Positions 1-8,355 of a stretch of 64,000 nt of DNA are shown here, in pieces. The notes under the pieces were generated by a model. It was given only the letters and a program-made list of their open reading frames with translations. It did not search any database and was not told the origin of the DNA. Both the position numbers and the translations under genes were made by a program. Origin of the DNA: Frigoribacterium sp. CFBP 13712. Its GTDB lineage: Bacteria > Actinomycetota > Actinomycetes > Actinomycetales > Microbacteriaceae. The stretch is from positions 62,023 through 126,022 of the forward strand of contig NZ_JACYVH010000005.1 in NCBI RefSeq assembly GCF_014842255.1, read 5' to 3'. The stretch's first letter is position 1. Every line of letters starts with the position of its first letter.

Positions 1-10
1 CCGCGCCTCC

Positions 11-895
11 TCAGTCCTCCTGCGCCTCCGGCAGCGCCTGCCCTGCGAACGGCTCGGCGCGGCGCTCGAACTCGGCACGGCGCGCCTCGGGCAGCAGCCC
101 GTTCGCCCCGTACGACAGCGTGATCGACTCGGGCTCCCACCCCGCATCCGCCACGTCGTCGAAGCGAGCGGCGAAGGTCCCCTCGGCGTCGTCCTTCGAG
201 AGGTCCTGGAAGGTGAACGAGAGCCACTGACCCGTCGGCCCCTCGAGACCACCCGACACGATCACCTGCTCGGCCAGCGTCGTCCCGCCGGTCTGCGCCA
301 GGCGGTCGGCGGCGGGCTGCGGCCAGCGCTCGTCGTCGAACCAGGGCTCGGACCAGCCGTGCCGGGCGGCGACCTCGCCGATGATCGCGACCGCCGCCTC
401 CTTCTCGGCCCACGACCGCGGCACCGACGAGGTCTGCTCGGTCGGCAGGTTCACGACCTCGAGCAGCGACGGCCCACCCCACCCGTTGTCGGTCGGGAAT
501 GCCACGTCGTCGTCGGATAGACCTGCAGGAGGCGCGACCCACCTCACCGAGAACCGCTCCGTCAGCGCCGCCTCCATCTCGTCGACCATCGCCTCGCCCT
601 CTGCGACGCCCTCCTCGAGAGAGGGGCCGGCCAGCACCTCGTCGACGGGCAGACCGAACCGGCCGGGGTGCTCGCTCCAGTCGAGCTCGGTCTCATGCCC
701 CTGAGCGTCGACGACCGTCGTGACGACCGGATCGGGCACGAGCAGCCAGGCCGGAGCGCCGATGCCGAGAGCGGGCACGGCCAGAGCCAGGCCGACGACC
801 AGGGCGACGGTGCGGCGGCGGCTCGACCCGCGCCTCCTGCCGTCTGTCGCGGCGGCGTGGTCGACGTCGGCGGGATCGGTCGTGTCGGAGGGCAT
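11..895 (-). CDS. Membrane-anchored hypothetical protein
   Basis: About 294 residues. The N-terminus is polar and Arg-rich, followed by one hydrophobic segment (about residues 29-48), so the bulk is probably extracytoplasmic. The soluble part is acidic with many Glu/Ala and no catalytic motif or family I recognise. Start chosen at ATG 895 because a GAGACT hexamer lies 6 nt upstream, the leaderless arrangement used by many genes here; ATG 931 in the same frame is the alternative. Divergent from the SDR gene at 1112, with a 62-bp palindromic repeat in the gap. Function unknown. Confidence 0.6.
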   Translation of the reverse strand: MPSDTTDPADVDHAAATDGRRRGSSRRRTVALVVGLALAVPALGIGAPAWLLVPDPVVTTVVDAQGHETELDWSEHPGRFGLPVDEVLAGPSLEEGVAEGEAMVDEMEAALTERFSVRWVAPPAGLSDDDVAFPTDNGWGGPSLLEVVNLPTEQTSSVPRSWAEKEAAVAIIGEVAARHGWSEPWFDDERWPQPAADRLAQTGGTTLAEQVIVSGGLEGPTGQWLSFTFQDLSKDDAEGTFAARFDDVADAGWEPESITLSYGANGLLPEARRAEFERRAEPFAGQALPEAQED

Positions 896-1000
896 GAGCC
901 GAGTCTCGGGCAGCACGGCGGTGGCTCGCATCCCTCGCGAGGACCATCCCGCCAAACGGGAGGCGCGGGCCGGGTTCGGCGGGAGGCGCGGGCCGGGTTC

Positions 1001-1062
1001 GGCGGGTTCCCGTCCTCCGCGGCGGGTCAGCGCTGACCCGCCCCCGATGACGGGAACCCGCC
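1001..1062. repeat. 62-bp imperfect palindrome, copy 1
   Basis: Arms of 31 bp with 3 mismatches around the perfect 20-bp core GCGGGTCAGCGCTGACCCGC. It lies between divergent genes. Two further copies occur at 1918-1979 and 55324-55385. It resembles REP-type intergenic palindromes in form; no family name can be assigned. Confidence 0.85.
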
Positions 1063-1111
1063 GCAGCCCCGGACCCAGGCCCCCAGGAGGCGCGGGGTCC
1101 AGAGTCGAGGG

Positions 1112-1849
1112 ATGGCACACATCCTCGTCACCGGCTCGACCGACGGCCTCGGCCGCGGCGCCGCCGAAGCCCTGCTCGAGCAGGGGCACCACGTCGTCGT
1201 CCACGCGCGCAGCGACTCCCGCGGGGAGGTGCTGCAGCCGCTCGTCGACCGCGGCGCCCGACTCGTCGTCGCCGACCTCGGCGACCGAGACGCGGTCACG
1301 GCGCTCGCCGACGAGCTGAACGCCCTCGACTCCCCGCTCGACGCGGTCATCCACAACGCCGGGCTCATCCGCGGTGCGGCGATGATGCCCGTCAACGTCG
1401 TCGCGCCCTACCTGCTCACCGCCCTGCTGACAGCGCCGACCCGGCACGTGTACCTCAGCAGCGGCATGCACAAGAGCGGCAGCGCGTCGGTGCTCGACAC
1501 CGTCGACTGGGCGGGGTCGCGCGAGACGGGGTCGTACTCCGACAGCAAGCTGTTCGTGACGGCGTTCTCGGCGGCTGTCGCGCGCCTCCTGCCCGATCTG
1601 CGCAGCAATGCGGTCGACCCGGGCTGGGTGGCCACGAAGATGGGAGGCGCGGGGGCGCCCGACGGCTTCGAGCTCGGTCACCGCACGCAGCGGCTGCTGG
1701 CCCTGGGCGAGCTGGGCGAGGTCAGCGGGGCGTACTGGTTCCACGACGAGCAGCAGCGGCCGCACGAGTCGGTCGGCGACGAGGGCTTCCAGGACGCGGT
1801 GCTCGCGGCGCTCGAGCGCGAGACGGGCGTGGTGCTGCCGCGCGGGTGA
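1112..1849 (+). CDS. SDR-family NAD(P)-dependent oxidoreductase
   Basis: A 245-residue short-chain dehydrogenase/reductase. The N-terminus has the Rossmann cofactor motif TGSTDGLG (about residues 7-14), then HNAG in place of the usual NNAG, and the catalytic YSDSK (YxxxK) in the second half. The length fits classical SDRs. The substrate is not predictable. ATG 1112 is preceded by CAGAGT and 6 nt, suggesting a leaderless mRNA, and no good Shine-Dalgarno is visible. It is bracketed by palindromic repeat copies upstream (1001-1062) and downstream (1918-1979). Confidence 0.85.
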   Translation: MAHILVTGSTDGLGRGAAEALLEQGHHVVVHARSDSRGEVLQPLVDRGARLVVADLGDRDAVTALADELNALDSPLDAVIHNAGLIRGAAMMPVNVVAPYLLTALLTAPTRHVYLSSGMHKSGSASVLDTVDWAGSRETGSYSDSKLFVTAFSAAVARLLPDLRSNAVDPGWVATKMGGAGAPDGFELGHRTQRLLALGELGEVSGAYWFHDEQQRPHESVGDEGFQDAVLAALERETGVVLPRG

Positions 1850-1870
1850 GCGCTGCGGGTTCGTGCATTC

Positions 1871-1909
1871 GTGTGCGTGTGCGCGTGCGTGTGCGTGCGT
1901 GCGTGCGTG
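1871..1909. repeat. GTGC microsatellite
   Basis: Alternating GTGCGTGT/GCGTGCGT simple repeat just 3' of the SDR stop, adjoining palindromic repeat copy 2. No gene is seen in 1850-2223. Confidence 0.7.
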
Positions 1910-1917
1910 GCGGGTTC

Positions 1918-1979
1918 GGCGGGTTCCCGTCATCGGCGGCGGGTCAGCGCTGACCCGCCCCGAGTGACACGAACCCGCC
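1918..1979. repeat. 62-bp imperfect palindrome, copy 2
   Basis: Same core GCGGGTCAGCGCTGACCCGC and 31-bp arms as the copy at 1001-1062, with extra mismatches in the right arm. It lies between two genes on the same strand (SDR end 1849, next start 2224). Confidence 0.85.
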
Positions 1980-2223
1980 GGACCCACCGCGCGTGGGCTG
2001 GGCCCGTCGTGCGTGGGGCGGACCCGGCGCACGTGGCGGGAACCCGTGCTCCCGAGGTCCGAGACCCTGGCCCAGGAGGTGCCATGGTGCCACAGCTATT
2101 ACGCATCGTCGCGTAATAGCTCGCGAGCGTCGGCCCGGCCCGGCCCGGCCCGGCCCGCCCGCCTCGCCCCGCCCCGGCTCCGTTTGCAGTCATGACTCGA
2201 CGAGAGGGTGCGACCCTGGTGGC

Positions 2224-2640
2224 ATGGATTCGAGAAGAGTCGTGGTCGACCCTGTCACGCAGGTCGAGCTCCTGGTGCCCGAGGGCATCTCGTCGTGGCG
2301 GGCCATCGAGCGTGCCCGCAAGGCTCGCGACGGAGAGCTGCGCAGCATCCGTCTGTTCGTCGACTGGGGTCACGCCTATCCGCTCTGGGAGAGCGGCACG
2401 GACAAATACGGGATGGAGCCCGACGACTACGGCCTCTCCGCTGAACTCGCCGCCCGACTACTCGCGTGGACCGACACCTTCTTCGACCATCTCGTGCCCG
2501 AGACGGGCTGGGACACGCTGGAGCGGGAGCAGGTGTGGCACGCCGAGGGCGAGACCCTGGCGGACCTCCTCGAGCTCGAGGTCTACGACATCGCGGAGGT
2601 GCAGCGCGAATTCCGCCCCGCCGGATGGTCTGCCGCGTGA
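2224..2640 (+). CDS. Hypothetical cytoplasmic protein
   Basis: 138 residues, acidic and Trp-rich, without signal peptide or membrane segment. Start set at ATG 2224: the hexamer GACCCT lies 6 nt upstream, and the reading frame further upstream is repeat DNA. A short hairpin follows the stop (2649-2666). I recognise the general look of an uncharacterised actinobacterial protein with conserved Trp and Asp/Glu positions but cannot name a domain. Function unknown. Confidence 0.7.
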   Translation: MDSRRVVVDPVTQVELLVPEGISSWRAIERARKARDGELRSIRLFVDWGHAYPLWESGTDKYGMEPDDYGLSAELAARLLAWTDTFFDHLVPETGWDTLEREQVWHAEGETLADLLELEVYDIAEVQREFRPAGWSAA

Positions 2641-2648
2641 AGCATCGA

Positions 2649-2666
2649 CACCCCGTAAGCGGGGTG
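2649..2666 (+). terminator. Short hairpin after the 2224-2640 gene
   Basis: CACCCCG-TAAG-CGGGGTG: a 7-bp stem with a 4-nt loop, 9 nt past the stop codon. There is no T-tract, so the terminator role is inferred from position. Confidence 0.55.
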
Positions 2667-2755
2667 CCTGTTCCCACCTCAGCCGCGTAGCGTGATCTGC
2701 AGCGGCCGGGCTGCAGGTGTCGGATAGTTCGAGCGGCGGAGGACGAGGAGGCGCG

Positions 2756-3958
2756 GTGAGCGAGACGACGATGGATCGTTCCGAAGCACGGGAGCGTCTC
2801 CGGCTGGCGGCGCTGGACGACCTGGGGATCATGGGCACCGGTGCGGAGGAGCGCTTCGACCGGATCACGCGCATGGCCAAGCAGCTCTTCGGGGTGCCGA
2901 TCGCCGAGATCAACTTCATCGACCAGGACCACCAGTTCACGAAGTCCCCGCAGTCACCGGGCGCGGCGCCGTTCGGACCGCGGGCGGACTCGTTCTGCGA
3001 CGTCGTCGTGCAGCAGCCCGACATCCTCGTGGTCCCCGACGCCCTCGAGGATGCGCGGTTCGCTCACCGAGGATCCGTCACGGGCGACCCCCACATCCGC
3101 TTCTACGCAGGTCGACCCCTGAGCGTGGCCGACGGCGCCCAGGTCGGGACGATCTGCCTCGTCGACACGGCCGCACGCGACCTCACCATCGAGGATCAGG
3201 ATCTCCTCGACGAGCTCGGCGCCTGGGTCGAACGCGAGCTGCGCCAGGTGCACGCCGCCGATCACGCCCGGCGCACCCAGCAGCAGATGCTCCCCGCGCC
3301 GTTCACGCACGAAGACGGGTTCACGGTCGCCGGATTCACGCGTCCGTACTCCGAGGTCGCAGGCGACTTCTTCACCTCCGTCTCGTCGCGCGAGCGGATC
3401 GACGTCACCCTCACCGACGTGATGGGCAAGGGCTACTCCGCCGCCCTCATCGCCGCGACGGTACGAGCCGCATTCCAGGCTCGACCCGGCTGGGATCCCG
3501 CTGCCGCCGTCTCCGCGGTCAACGAGCAGGTGCTCGCCGACCTCTCGGCGACGGGGACCTTCGCCACCCTCTTCCACGCGGCCCTCGACACTCGAACCGG
3601 TCTGCTCCGATTCGCCGACGCGGGACACGGCCTGTCGGTCGTCATCCGCACCGACGGGACCTCGGAGCGGTTGGCCTCGACGGACCTCCCGATCGGAATC
3701 GCCCAGGGCGGCGGATGGACGGCCCACGAGACCACTCTCAACCCCGGCGAGGTCCTGTTCACCTGCTCGGACGGCGCGCTCGACCTGTACGACGGCACGC
3801 TGGGCGCCCTCGAGGAGCTCGCGGCCCTCGTCCGACGATCCGCCGACGACGCGAGCCTGTTCGCAGCGCTGTCGGATGCCATTGGAGCCCTCCGTCCCGA
3901 GGACGACGTCACCGTGCTGGTCGTCCGTCGTCACGAGAAGAAAGCGATGCGACCGTGA
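2756..3958 (+). CDS. GAF-domain PP2C (SpoIIE-type) serine phosphatase
   Basis: About 400 residues: an N-terminal GAF-like domain (about 15-165) and a C-terminal SpoIIE-type PP2C domain (about 185-395). Visible phosphatase landmarks are EVAGDFF, DVMGKG, DAGHG, CSDGALD and the terminal DDVTVLVVR, the acidic residues that bind metal in this family. Such enzymes usually dephosphorylate anti-anti-sigma proteins. GTG 2756 is preferred because GAGGAGG sits 5 nt upstream; an upstream ATG (2717) lacks a ribosome site. The stop overlaps the start of the BLUF gene (GTGA), so the two are translationally coupled. A TAGCGT -10-like box lies near 2687. Confidence 0.85.
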   Translation: MSETTMDRSEARERLRLAALDDLGIMGTGAEERFDRITRMAKQLFGVPIAEINFIDQDHQFTKSPQSPGAAPFGPRADSFCDVVVQQPDILVVPDALEDARFAHRGSVTGDPHIRFYAGRPLSVADGAQVGTICLVDTAARDLTIEDQDLLDELGAWVERELRQVHAADHARRTQQQMLPAPFTHEDGFTVAGFTRPYSEVAGDFFTSVSSRERIDVTLTDVMGKGYSAALIAATVRAAFQARPGWDPAAAVSAVNEQVLADLSATGTFATLFHAALDTRTGLLRFADAGHGLSVVIRTDGTSERLASTDLPIGIAQGGGWTAHETTLNPGEVLFTCSDGALDLYDGTLGALEELAALVRRSADDASLFAALSDAIGALRPEDDVTVLVVRRHEKKAMRP

Positions 3959-4374
3959 TCACCTCCCTGACCTACCTGAGCACGGCGTCGACGCCGTTCG
4001 ATGCGACGCAGATCGCAGCCCTGCTGCTGCAGAGCCGCGAGAACAACGAGCGCCACGGCCTCACCGGGATGCTCCTCTACAAGAAGGGCCGCTTCATGCA
4101 GGTCCTCGAAGGCGCCGACTCGGATGTCCGCGAGAGATACGCGGTGATCTCCGCCGATCCCCGCCACACGGATCTCAAGACGCTCCTCGACGAGTCCATC
4201 GAGCAGCGCAGATTCCCGCAGTGGTCGATGGGCCTCCCCGACCCGGTCGACGCCGATCTGCGCTCAGCCCCCGGTTACGAGTCCCTCTTCGAGACACCCG
4301 TCGGGCGCTTCGGGATCCGCGAGGACTCCTCCCGTGCCCAGCTCCTCCTCGAATGGTTCCGCCGTAAGGCGTAG
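3955..4374 (+). CDS. BLUF-domain blue-light photoreceptor
   Basis: 139 residues, essentially a stand-alone BLUF (FAD-binding blue-light) domain with a short C-terminal helix. The photoactive residues of the family can be placed: Tyr7 (SLTYLS), Asn31 (ENNERHGLTG), Gln49 (FMQVLEG) and the Trp90-x-Met92 pair (WSM). All are present, so light activity is expected. It starts at GTG 3955, overlapping the phosphatase stop by 3 nt, the tightest form of coupling. The inferred role is light control of the neighbouring SpoIIE-type phosphatase; no anti-sigma factor is adjacent. Confidence 0.9.
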   Translation: MITSLTYLSTASTPFDATQIAALLLQSRENNERHGLTGMLLYKKGRFMQVLEGADSDVRERYAVISADPRHTDLKTLLDESIEQRRFPQWSMGLPDPVDADLRSAPGYESLFETPVGRFGIREDSSRAQLLLEWFRRKA

Positions 4375-4452
4375 CCCGTGGCCGGGCAGTCGCCTCAGGG
4401 ATTCGCGGCGACCCGTCCCGGAGAAGTGCCCGCGACGAGAGACCGGCGCGAG

Positions 4453-5310
4453 TCACGGTCGGTGCCAGTGACGCGGCCGTGCGATGTCCTGAGGGAGCGC
4501 CGTTCGGGCGTCGCCCCGGGCCGCAGCGATCTGCGACTGCGTGACGAAGAGCGCCGCGGACAGGTCCGCGCCTTCGAGCCGCGCATCGCGGAGGTCGGCT
4601 CCGAGGAGGTCCACGTGTGAGAGATCCATGCCGCGGAGGTCGGCGGCGATGAGACACGCCCCGCGCAGATCCGCACCGCCGAGCGTCATGGCTCGCAGGT
4701 CCGCCCCCGCATGATCCGACCCGGCCATGAAGTCCGAGGCCCCACCCTCGTCCTCGTTCTGGTATCCGCCTCGCACCTCTGCGCTCACGTCGATGAGAAC
4801 CTGTCGAACCTGTTCATGGAGTTCTGACACATCGGTGGCCAGTACCGACTCCGCATCAGCAGCGAGGGAGGCGGCGATCCTGTCACGGAGGTCGTCTGCG
4901 GGCGCTGCGGAATCAGGCGACATCGCTCTCGCGCTGGCCTCGGTGAGGTGCCACAGCATCTCGTGCAGTTGACGGGCCAGCGCGAAAGCAGCGAACATCT
5001 CGGGCGCCGTCGCTGGGCTCTCTCGCCAACTCACGTCGTCGAACAACTGCTGGGATACGAACTGACCGGCGCCGAAACAGTCGAAGACCGTGCAGCCGCG
5101 GAAGCCTCGCTGGGGAAGCGAATCGTGGATGGTGCACGCGAAGTCGTCGGACAGGTTTCTACAAGCGGTCCCCGCTGGCTTGTCGATCGCGAAGTCAGCG
5201 GAGCGTTGAAAGCCGAACGCCGTGCAGCAGAGTGCGAAGCAGTCGCCGCAGTTCGCTCGGAGATCTGCGCGGCTGTGAGATGAGGGGTCGGGAAGGTCGA
5301 TGGACGCCAT
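4453..5310 (-). CDS. Cys-rich pentapeptide-repeat protein
   Basis: 285 residues. The N-terminal third has a cysteine cluster (CGDCFALCC, then spaced single Cys and a CTVFDCFGAG segment), possibly a metal-binding module. The middle is helical. Residues about 205-260 form A(D/N)LxG-type pentapeptide repeats (GADLRAM, GGADLRG, AADLRG, GADLRD, GADLSA), which fold as a right-handed quadrilateral helix. Other proteins with this build are annotated only as pentapeptide-repeat proteins. No Shine-Dalgarno precedes ATG 5310, which has GAGCTT 6 nt upstream. The gene and the 230 bp 5' of it (5311-5540, no gene seen) look slightly less GC-rich than the neighbours. Confidence 0.75.
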   Translation of the reverse strand: MASIDLPDPSSHSRADLRANCGDCFALCCTAFGFQRSADFAIDKPAGTACRNLSDDFACTIHDSLPQRGFRGCTVFDCFGAGQFVSQQLFDDVSWRESPATAPEMFAAFALARQLHEMLWHLTEASARAMSPDSAAPADDLRDRIAASLAADAESVLATDVSELHEQVRQVLIDVSAEVRGGYQNEDEGGASDFMAGSDHAGADLRAMTLGGADLRGACLIAADLRGMDLSHVDLLGADLRDARLEGADLSAALFVTQSQIAAARGDARTALPQDIARPRHWHRP

Positions 5311-5540
5311 GAGGAGAAGCTCTCTGGAAAGTGAATTTCGATAGGGGGCGAGGAGGGGGGGAACTCCCGGAGGAATTCCCGATCCGGGCGCACGAAATCA
5401 CCGCCCTCGTCGAGGAGAGCGAACCGGTGCTGCTGATGAGCCTCGGCGTCACAGAGAGAATGAGGATGTCACTGCCGCCAGGCTAGCGGGCGGCGGGAGT
5501 GCGAGCCCGGTGGCGCTGCGCCCAGTCCCTTCCGGCGGCA

Positions 5541-5870
5541 TCAGATCTGGCTGTGGTCGCCCAATATGCCGGTGAATGCGTACAGCACGATGGCGACCGA
5601 GACCATCAGCATGAAGAGGCCGACGACGATCATCAGCCCGGGGGATTGGGTCTGCGCACCGACGTATGCCCCCCGCTCCTTTCGGAACAGTCGAGCCATG
5701 TCCGAGATGTGCTGATGGAACACGATGAAGCAGACACCGAAGATCGCGAAGGCAGGGGAGAAGAAGAGCGCAGCGACTTGGATCCCGGTCATCATCAGAA
5801 TGTATCGGTGAAGCGCCGGCGGTTCCGCCTTCTCAAGGGCACCCGTCGGGATTGGCGCGCCCTGTCGCAC
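5541..5870 (-). CDS. Small two-helix membrane protein
   Basis: 109 residues from GTG 5870. Two hydrophobic segments (about 28-50 and 77-100) are separated by a basic loop (RLFRKERG), which suggests a small inner-membrane protein with the loop in the cytoplasm. No family is recognised. The start is uncertain; internal Met codons at about residue 26 are possible. A long hairpin (5877-5924), probably the terminator of the upstream aldo/keto reductase, lies just 5' of it. Confidence 0.55.
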   Translation of the reverse strand: MRQGAPIPTGALEKAEPPALHRYILMMTGIQVAALFFSPAFAIFGVCFIVFHQHISDMARLFRKERGAYVGAQTQSPGLMIVVGLFMLMVSVAIVLYAFTGILGDHSQI

Positions 5871-5876
5871 GGCACA

Positions 5877-5924
5877 CGACGACGCGGCGTCCAGGGCCCG
5901 TGGGCCCCGGACACCGCGTCGTCG
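5877..5924 (-). terminator. GC-rich long hairpin 3' of the aldo/keto reductase
   Basis: Near-perfect stem of about 22 bp (two mismatches) with a minimal loop at the centre, 17 bp past the reductase stop. A transcription-termination role is inferred from size and position; no T-tract follows. Confidence 0.6.
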
Positions 5925-5940
5925 GTCGGTCAGCGCGCGG

Positions 5941-6945
5941 TCACGCCTCGCGGCCGGCGGGCATCTGGGTCTTGCGGGGGTCGGTCTCGGCGAGCCCGGC
6001 GAAGATCGACTCGATCTTCGCGAGCACGTCGGACTCGAGCTTCACGCCCGACGCCTTCGCGTTCGACTCGACCTGCTCGGGGCGCGACGCCCCGATGATC
6101 GCCGACGCCACGTTCTCGTTCGACAGCACCCAGGCGAGCGACAGCTGCGCCTGCGTCAGACCGAGCTCGTCGGCGATCGGCTTCAGCTGGGCGACCGCGT
6201 CGAGCACGTCGTCGCGCATCCAGCGCTCGATCATCGCCGCCCCGCCCTTCTGGTCGGTCGCTCGACTGCCCTCGGGCAGAGCGGCGCCCTTCGTGTACTT
6301 GCCCGTCAGCACGCCCTGCGCGATGGGCGACCAGACGATCTGCGAGATGCCGAGCTCCTTCGAGGTCGGGACCACCTCCTCCTCGATGACCCTCCACAGC
6401 AGCGAGTACTCGGGCTGGTTCGAGACGAGCTGGATCTTCAGCTCACGGGCCAGCCGGTGCGCCTCGCGCAGCTGCTCGGCGTTCCACTCCGAGACGCCGA
6501 TGTAGAGCACCTTGCCCTGACGCACGAGGTCGGCGAAGGTCTCCATCGTCTCCTCCAGCGGCGTCTCGACGTCGTACCGGTGCGCCTGATAGAGGTCGAC
6601 GTAGTCGGTCTGCAGCCGCTTCAGCGACGCGTTGATCGACTCGGTGATGTGCTTGCGGCTGAGGCCGGTGTCGTTGTGACCCTTGGGGCCGGTCGGGCCG
6701 TAGACCTTCGTGAAGATCTCGACCGACTCGCGCCGCTCGCCCTTCAGCGCCTCGCCGAGCACCACCTCGGCCTGCGTGTTCGCGTAGACGTCGGCCGTGT
6801 CGAACGTCGAGATGCCGACGTCGAGCGAGGCGCGGACGCACGCGGTCGCGGTGTCGTTCTCGACCTGCGAGCCGTGCGTCAGCCAGTTGCCGAACGTGAG
6901 CTCGGAGACCTTGAGTCCTGAGTTGCCGAGGTACCTGAATTCCAT
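5941..6945 (-). CDS. Aldo/keto reductase
   Basis: 334 residues, full length for the family. The catalytic tetrad regions are visible: DTADVYANTQAE (Asp and Tyr), FTKVYGP (Lys) and YQAHRYD (His). The long loop after the Lys resembles the Kv-beta/YajO branch, which reduces aldehydes with NADPH. ATG 6945 has AAGGAG about 6 nt upstream, so the start is firm. The physiological substrate cannot be predicted. Confidence 0.88.
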   Translation of the reverse strand: MEFRYLGNSGLKVSELTFGNWLTHGSQVENDTATACVRASLDVGISTFDTADVYANTQAEVVLGEALKGERRESVEIFTKVYGPTGPKGHNDTGLSRKHITESINASLKRLQTDYVDLYQAHRYDVETPLEETMETFADLVRQGKVLYIGVSEWNAEQLREAHRLARELKIQLVSNQPEYSLLWRVIEEEVVPTSKELGISQIVWSPIAQGVLTGKYTKGAALPEGSRATDQKGGAAMIERWMRDDVLDAVAQLKPIADELGLTQAQLSLAWVLSNENVASAIIGASRPEQVESNAKASGVKLESDVLAKIESIFAGLAETDPRKTQMPAGREA

Positions 6946-7018
6946 GGGGTTCTCCTTGTCGGGCGCGCTCCGCTGCGGGCCGTCGTCGACGCTACGCCTC
7001 GGGGGCGCCGTCGCGGCC

Positions 7019-8251
7019 TCACCCCACCCGCGGCCAGTCGGTCGTCAGGTACGCCTCGACCGCGCGGTTGCGGAACGAGTAGGGCTTGCCTCGATCGATG
7101 ATGCCCCGGACGGTGTCCAGCCTTCGCGACACGGCACCCACCTGTGGCGCGCTCGTCGCCCCCATGCGCTGCGCGATCACGGTGAGCTTCCGGTCGTCGC
7201 GGGGCAAGGCCGCCATCGCGTTGATGAACTCCTGTTCGCCGGATGGCAGACGGTTCAGGATGCGTTCGACGTGGGCTGACGCTTCGCTCTCGGCGCCTCG
7301 CCACCCGGAGACGACGTCGTCTTCCGAGATCGTCGCGCCGTCGCTCGCGTTCCAGGCACGCTGGCCCGCGAGCTGGAAGAGGAACGGCTCTCCGCAGCAC
7401 AGCTCGGCGATCGCCTTCGTCGCCTCTCGGCTCATCCGCACGATCTCGACACCGCCGTCGGCGGCCGCAGTCTCCCAGCCTTCGACGACGAACGGCTGCA
7501 GGGCCTGAAGCAGGGCCCCTTCGTCGAGTGCGGCCAGGGTCGTGGTGCGGAACCGCCGGGCGAAGGTCGCCCCCTTGCGCGCCCCGGCCATGTCCTCGAA
7601 GTCGGGCAATCCCGTCAGGTAGACCGCGATGGGCAGGAACCGTGTCACTACGACCCCGCCCGGGGCCGTCACCTCGACCTCGTACGACAGGGCGTCGCCG
7701 AGCGCGATCAGCAGCTGCGACAGGGCCGCCTCGTCGGCGATGTTCTGCACCTCGTCGATGTGGATCATCACGACGACGCCCTGCTCGATCGCCGCTCGTC
7801 CGAGCTCGACCAGCAGCTCGAACAAGGCGGTGGACGGCTCCGCACCCTCGCCGCCTCGCACCGTGACCGAGAACCCCGAGATCGCGACCTGCTCGACCCG
7901 AGCCAGGAGCTGCAGCACATGCTGTCGAGAGGAGGCGCGCAGACCCGCTGTGTCGGCCAGGCGCAGCACTGCGGAGGCGACCAGCTTCAGAGGGTCCGCC
8001 CCGACCGGCATGCGCACCTGCGGGGTCACCCAGTCGCCGAGCTCTGCGGCGTCGCGGGCGATGCGGCGTACCAGGCTCGATTTGCCGGTGCCCGGCTCGC
8101 CGAGGATCGTCCGGCCGGTCTCGTACAGACCCGCATTCCTCCGGGGTCGCAGGACGTCTCTCCAGTCGCTGAGCTGTTCGAAGCGACCTGCCCAGACGTC
8201 GGGGACGATGTCGGATCCAGCCTGGAAGGGGTTCGTGAGGGGCGACCGCAT
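7019..8251 (-). CDS. AAA-family ATPase with C-terminal helix-turn-helix-like region
   Basis: 410 residues. Walker A is GEPGTGKSS (about residues 50-58), Walker B is VVMIHIDEVQNI, and a sensor-1-like YLTGLPDF follows, as in the Orc1/Cdc6-like or AAA-16 ATPases. The C-terminal 80 residues look like a winged helix. Start at ATG 8251: the sequence directly upstream is an AT-rich double dyad (8255-8297) that would cover the promoter, so autoregulation or origin-like binding is possible. It has no neighbour suggesting a partner. The function is not established. Confidence 0.75.
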   Translation of the reverse strand: MRSPLTNPFQAGSDIVPDVWAGRFEQLSDWRDVLRPRRNAGLYETGRTILGEPGTGKSSLVRRIARDAAELGDWVTPQVRMPVGADPLKLVASAVLRLADTAGLRASSRQHVLQLLARVEQVAISGFSVTVRGGEGAEPSTALFELLVELGRAAIEQGVVVMIHIDEVQNIADEAALSQLLIALGDALSYEVEVTAPGGVVVTRFLPIAVYLTGLPDFEDMAGARKGATFARRFRTTTLAALDEGALLQALQPFVVEGWETAAADGGVEIVRMSREATKAIAELCCGEPFLFQLAGQRAWNASDGATISEDDVVSGWRGAESEASAHVERILNRLPSGEQEFINAMAALPRDDRKLTVIAQRMGATSAPQVGAVSRRLDTVRGIIDRGKPYSFRNRAVEAYLTTDWPRVG

Positions 8252-8254
8252 GAA

Positions 8255-8297
8255 GATAAAGTTATCAGAGGCTAGGTCGACTGCTGATAACTTTATC
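8255..8297 (-). promoter_or_regulatory. AT-rich double-dyad operator at the ATPase start
   Basis: A perfect 14-bp inverted repeat, GATAAAGTTATCAG (8255-8268) and its complement (8284-8297), with a 15-bp spacer. Each arm is itself a near-palindrome, GATAAnnTTATC. This is the most AT-rich patch nearby and ends 3 nt from the start codon. A binding role is inferred. Confidence 0.75.
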
Positions 8298-8355
8298 AAA
8301 CGAGGCCGGGTCAGGGTTGGAGCGCTGAGCGCATGGCTCTCACCCCCCCCCGCGC

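Noticed and set aside
932-2032. N-terminal extension of the first minus-strand gene
   Set aside because: It translates the SDR gene backwards and two palindromic repeat copies.
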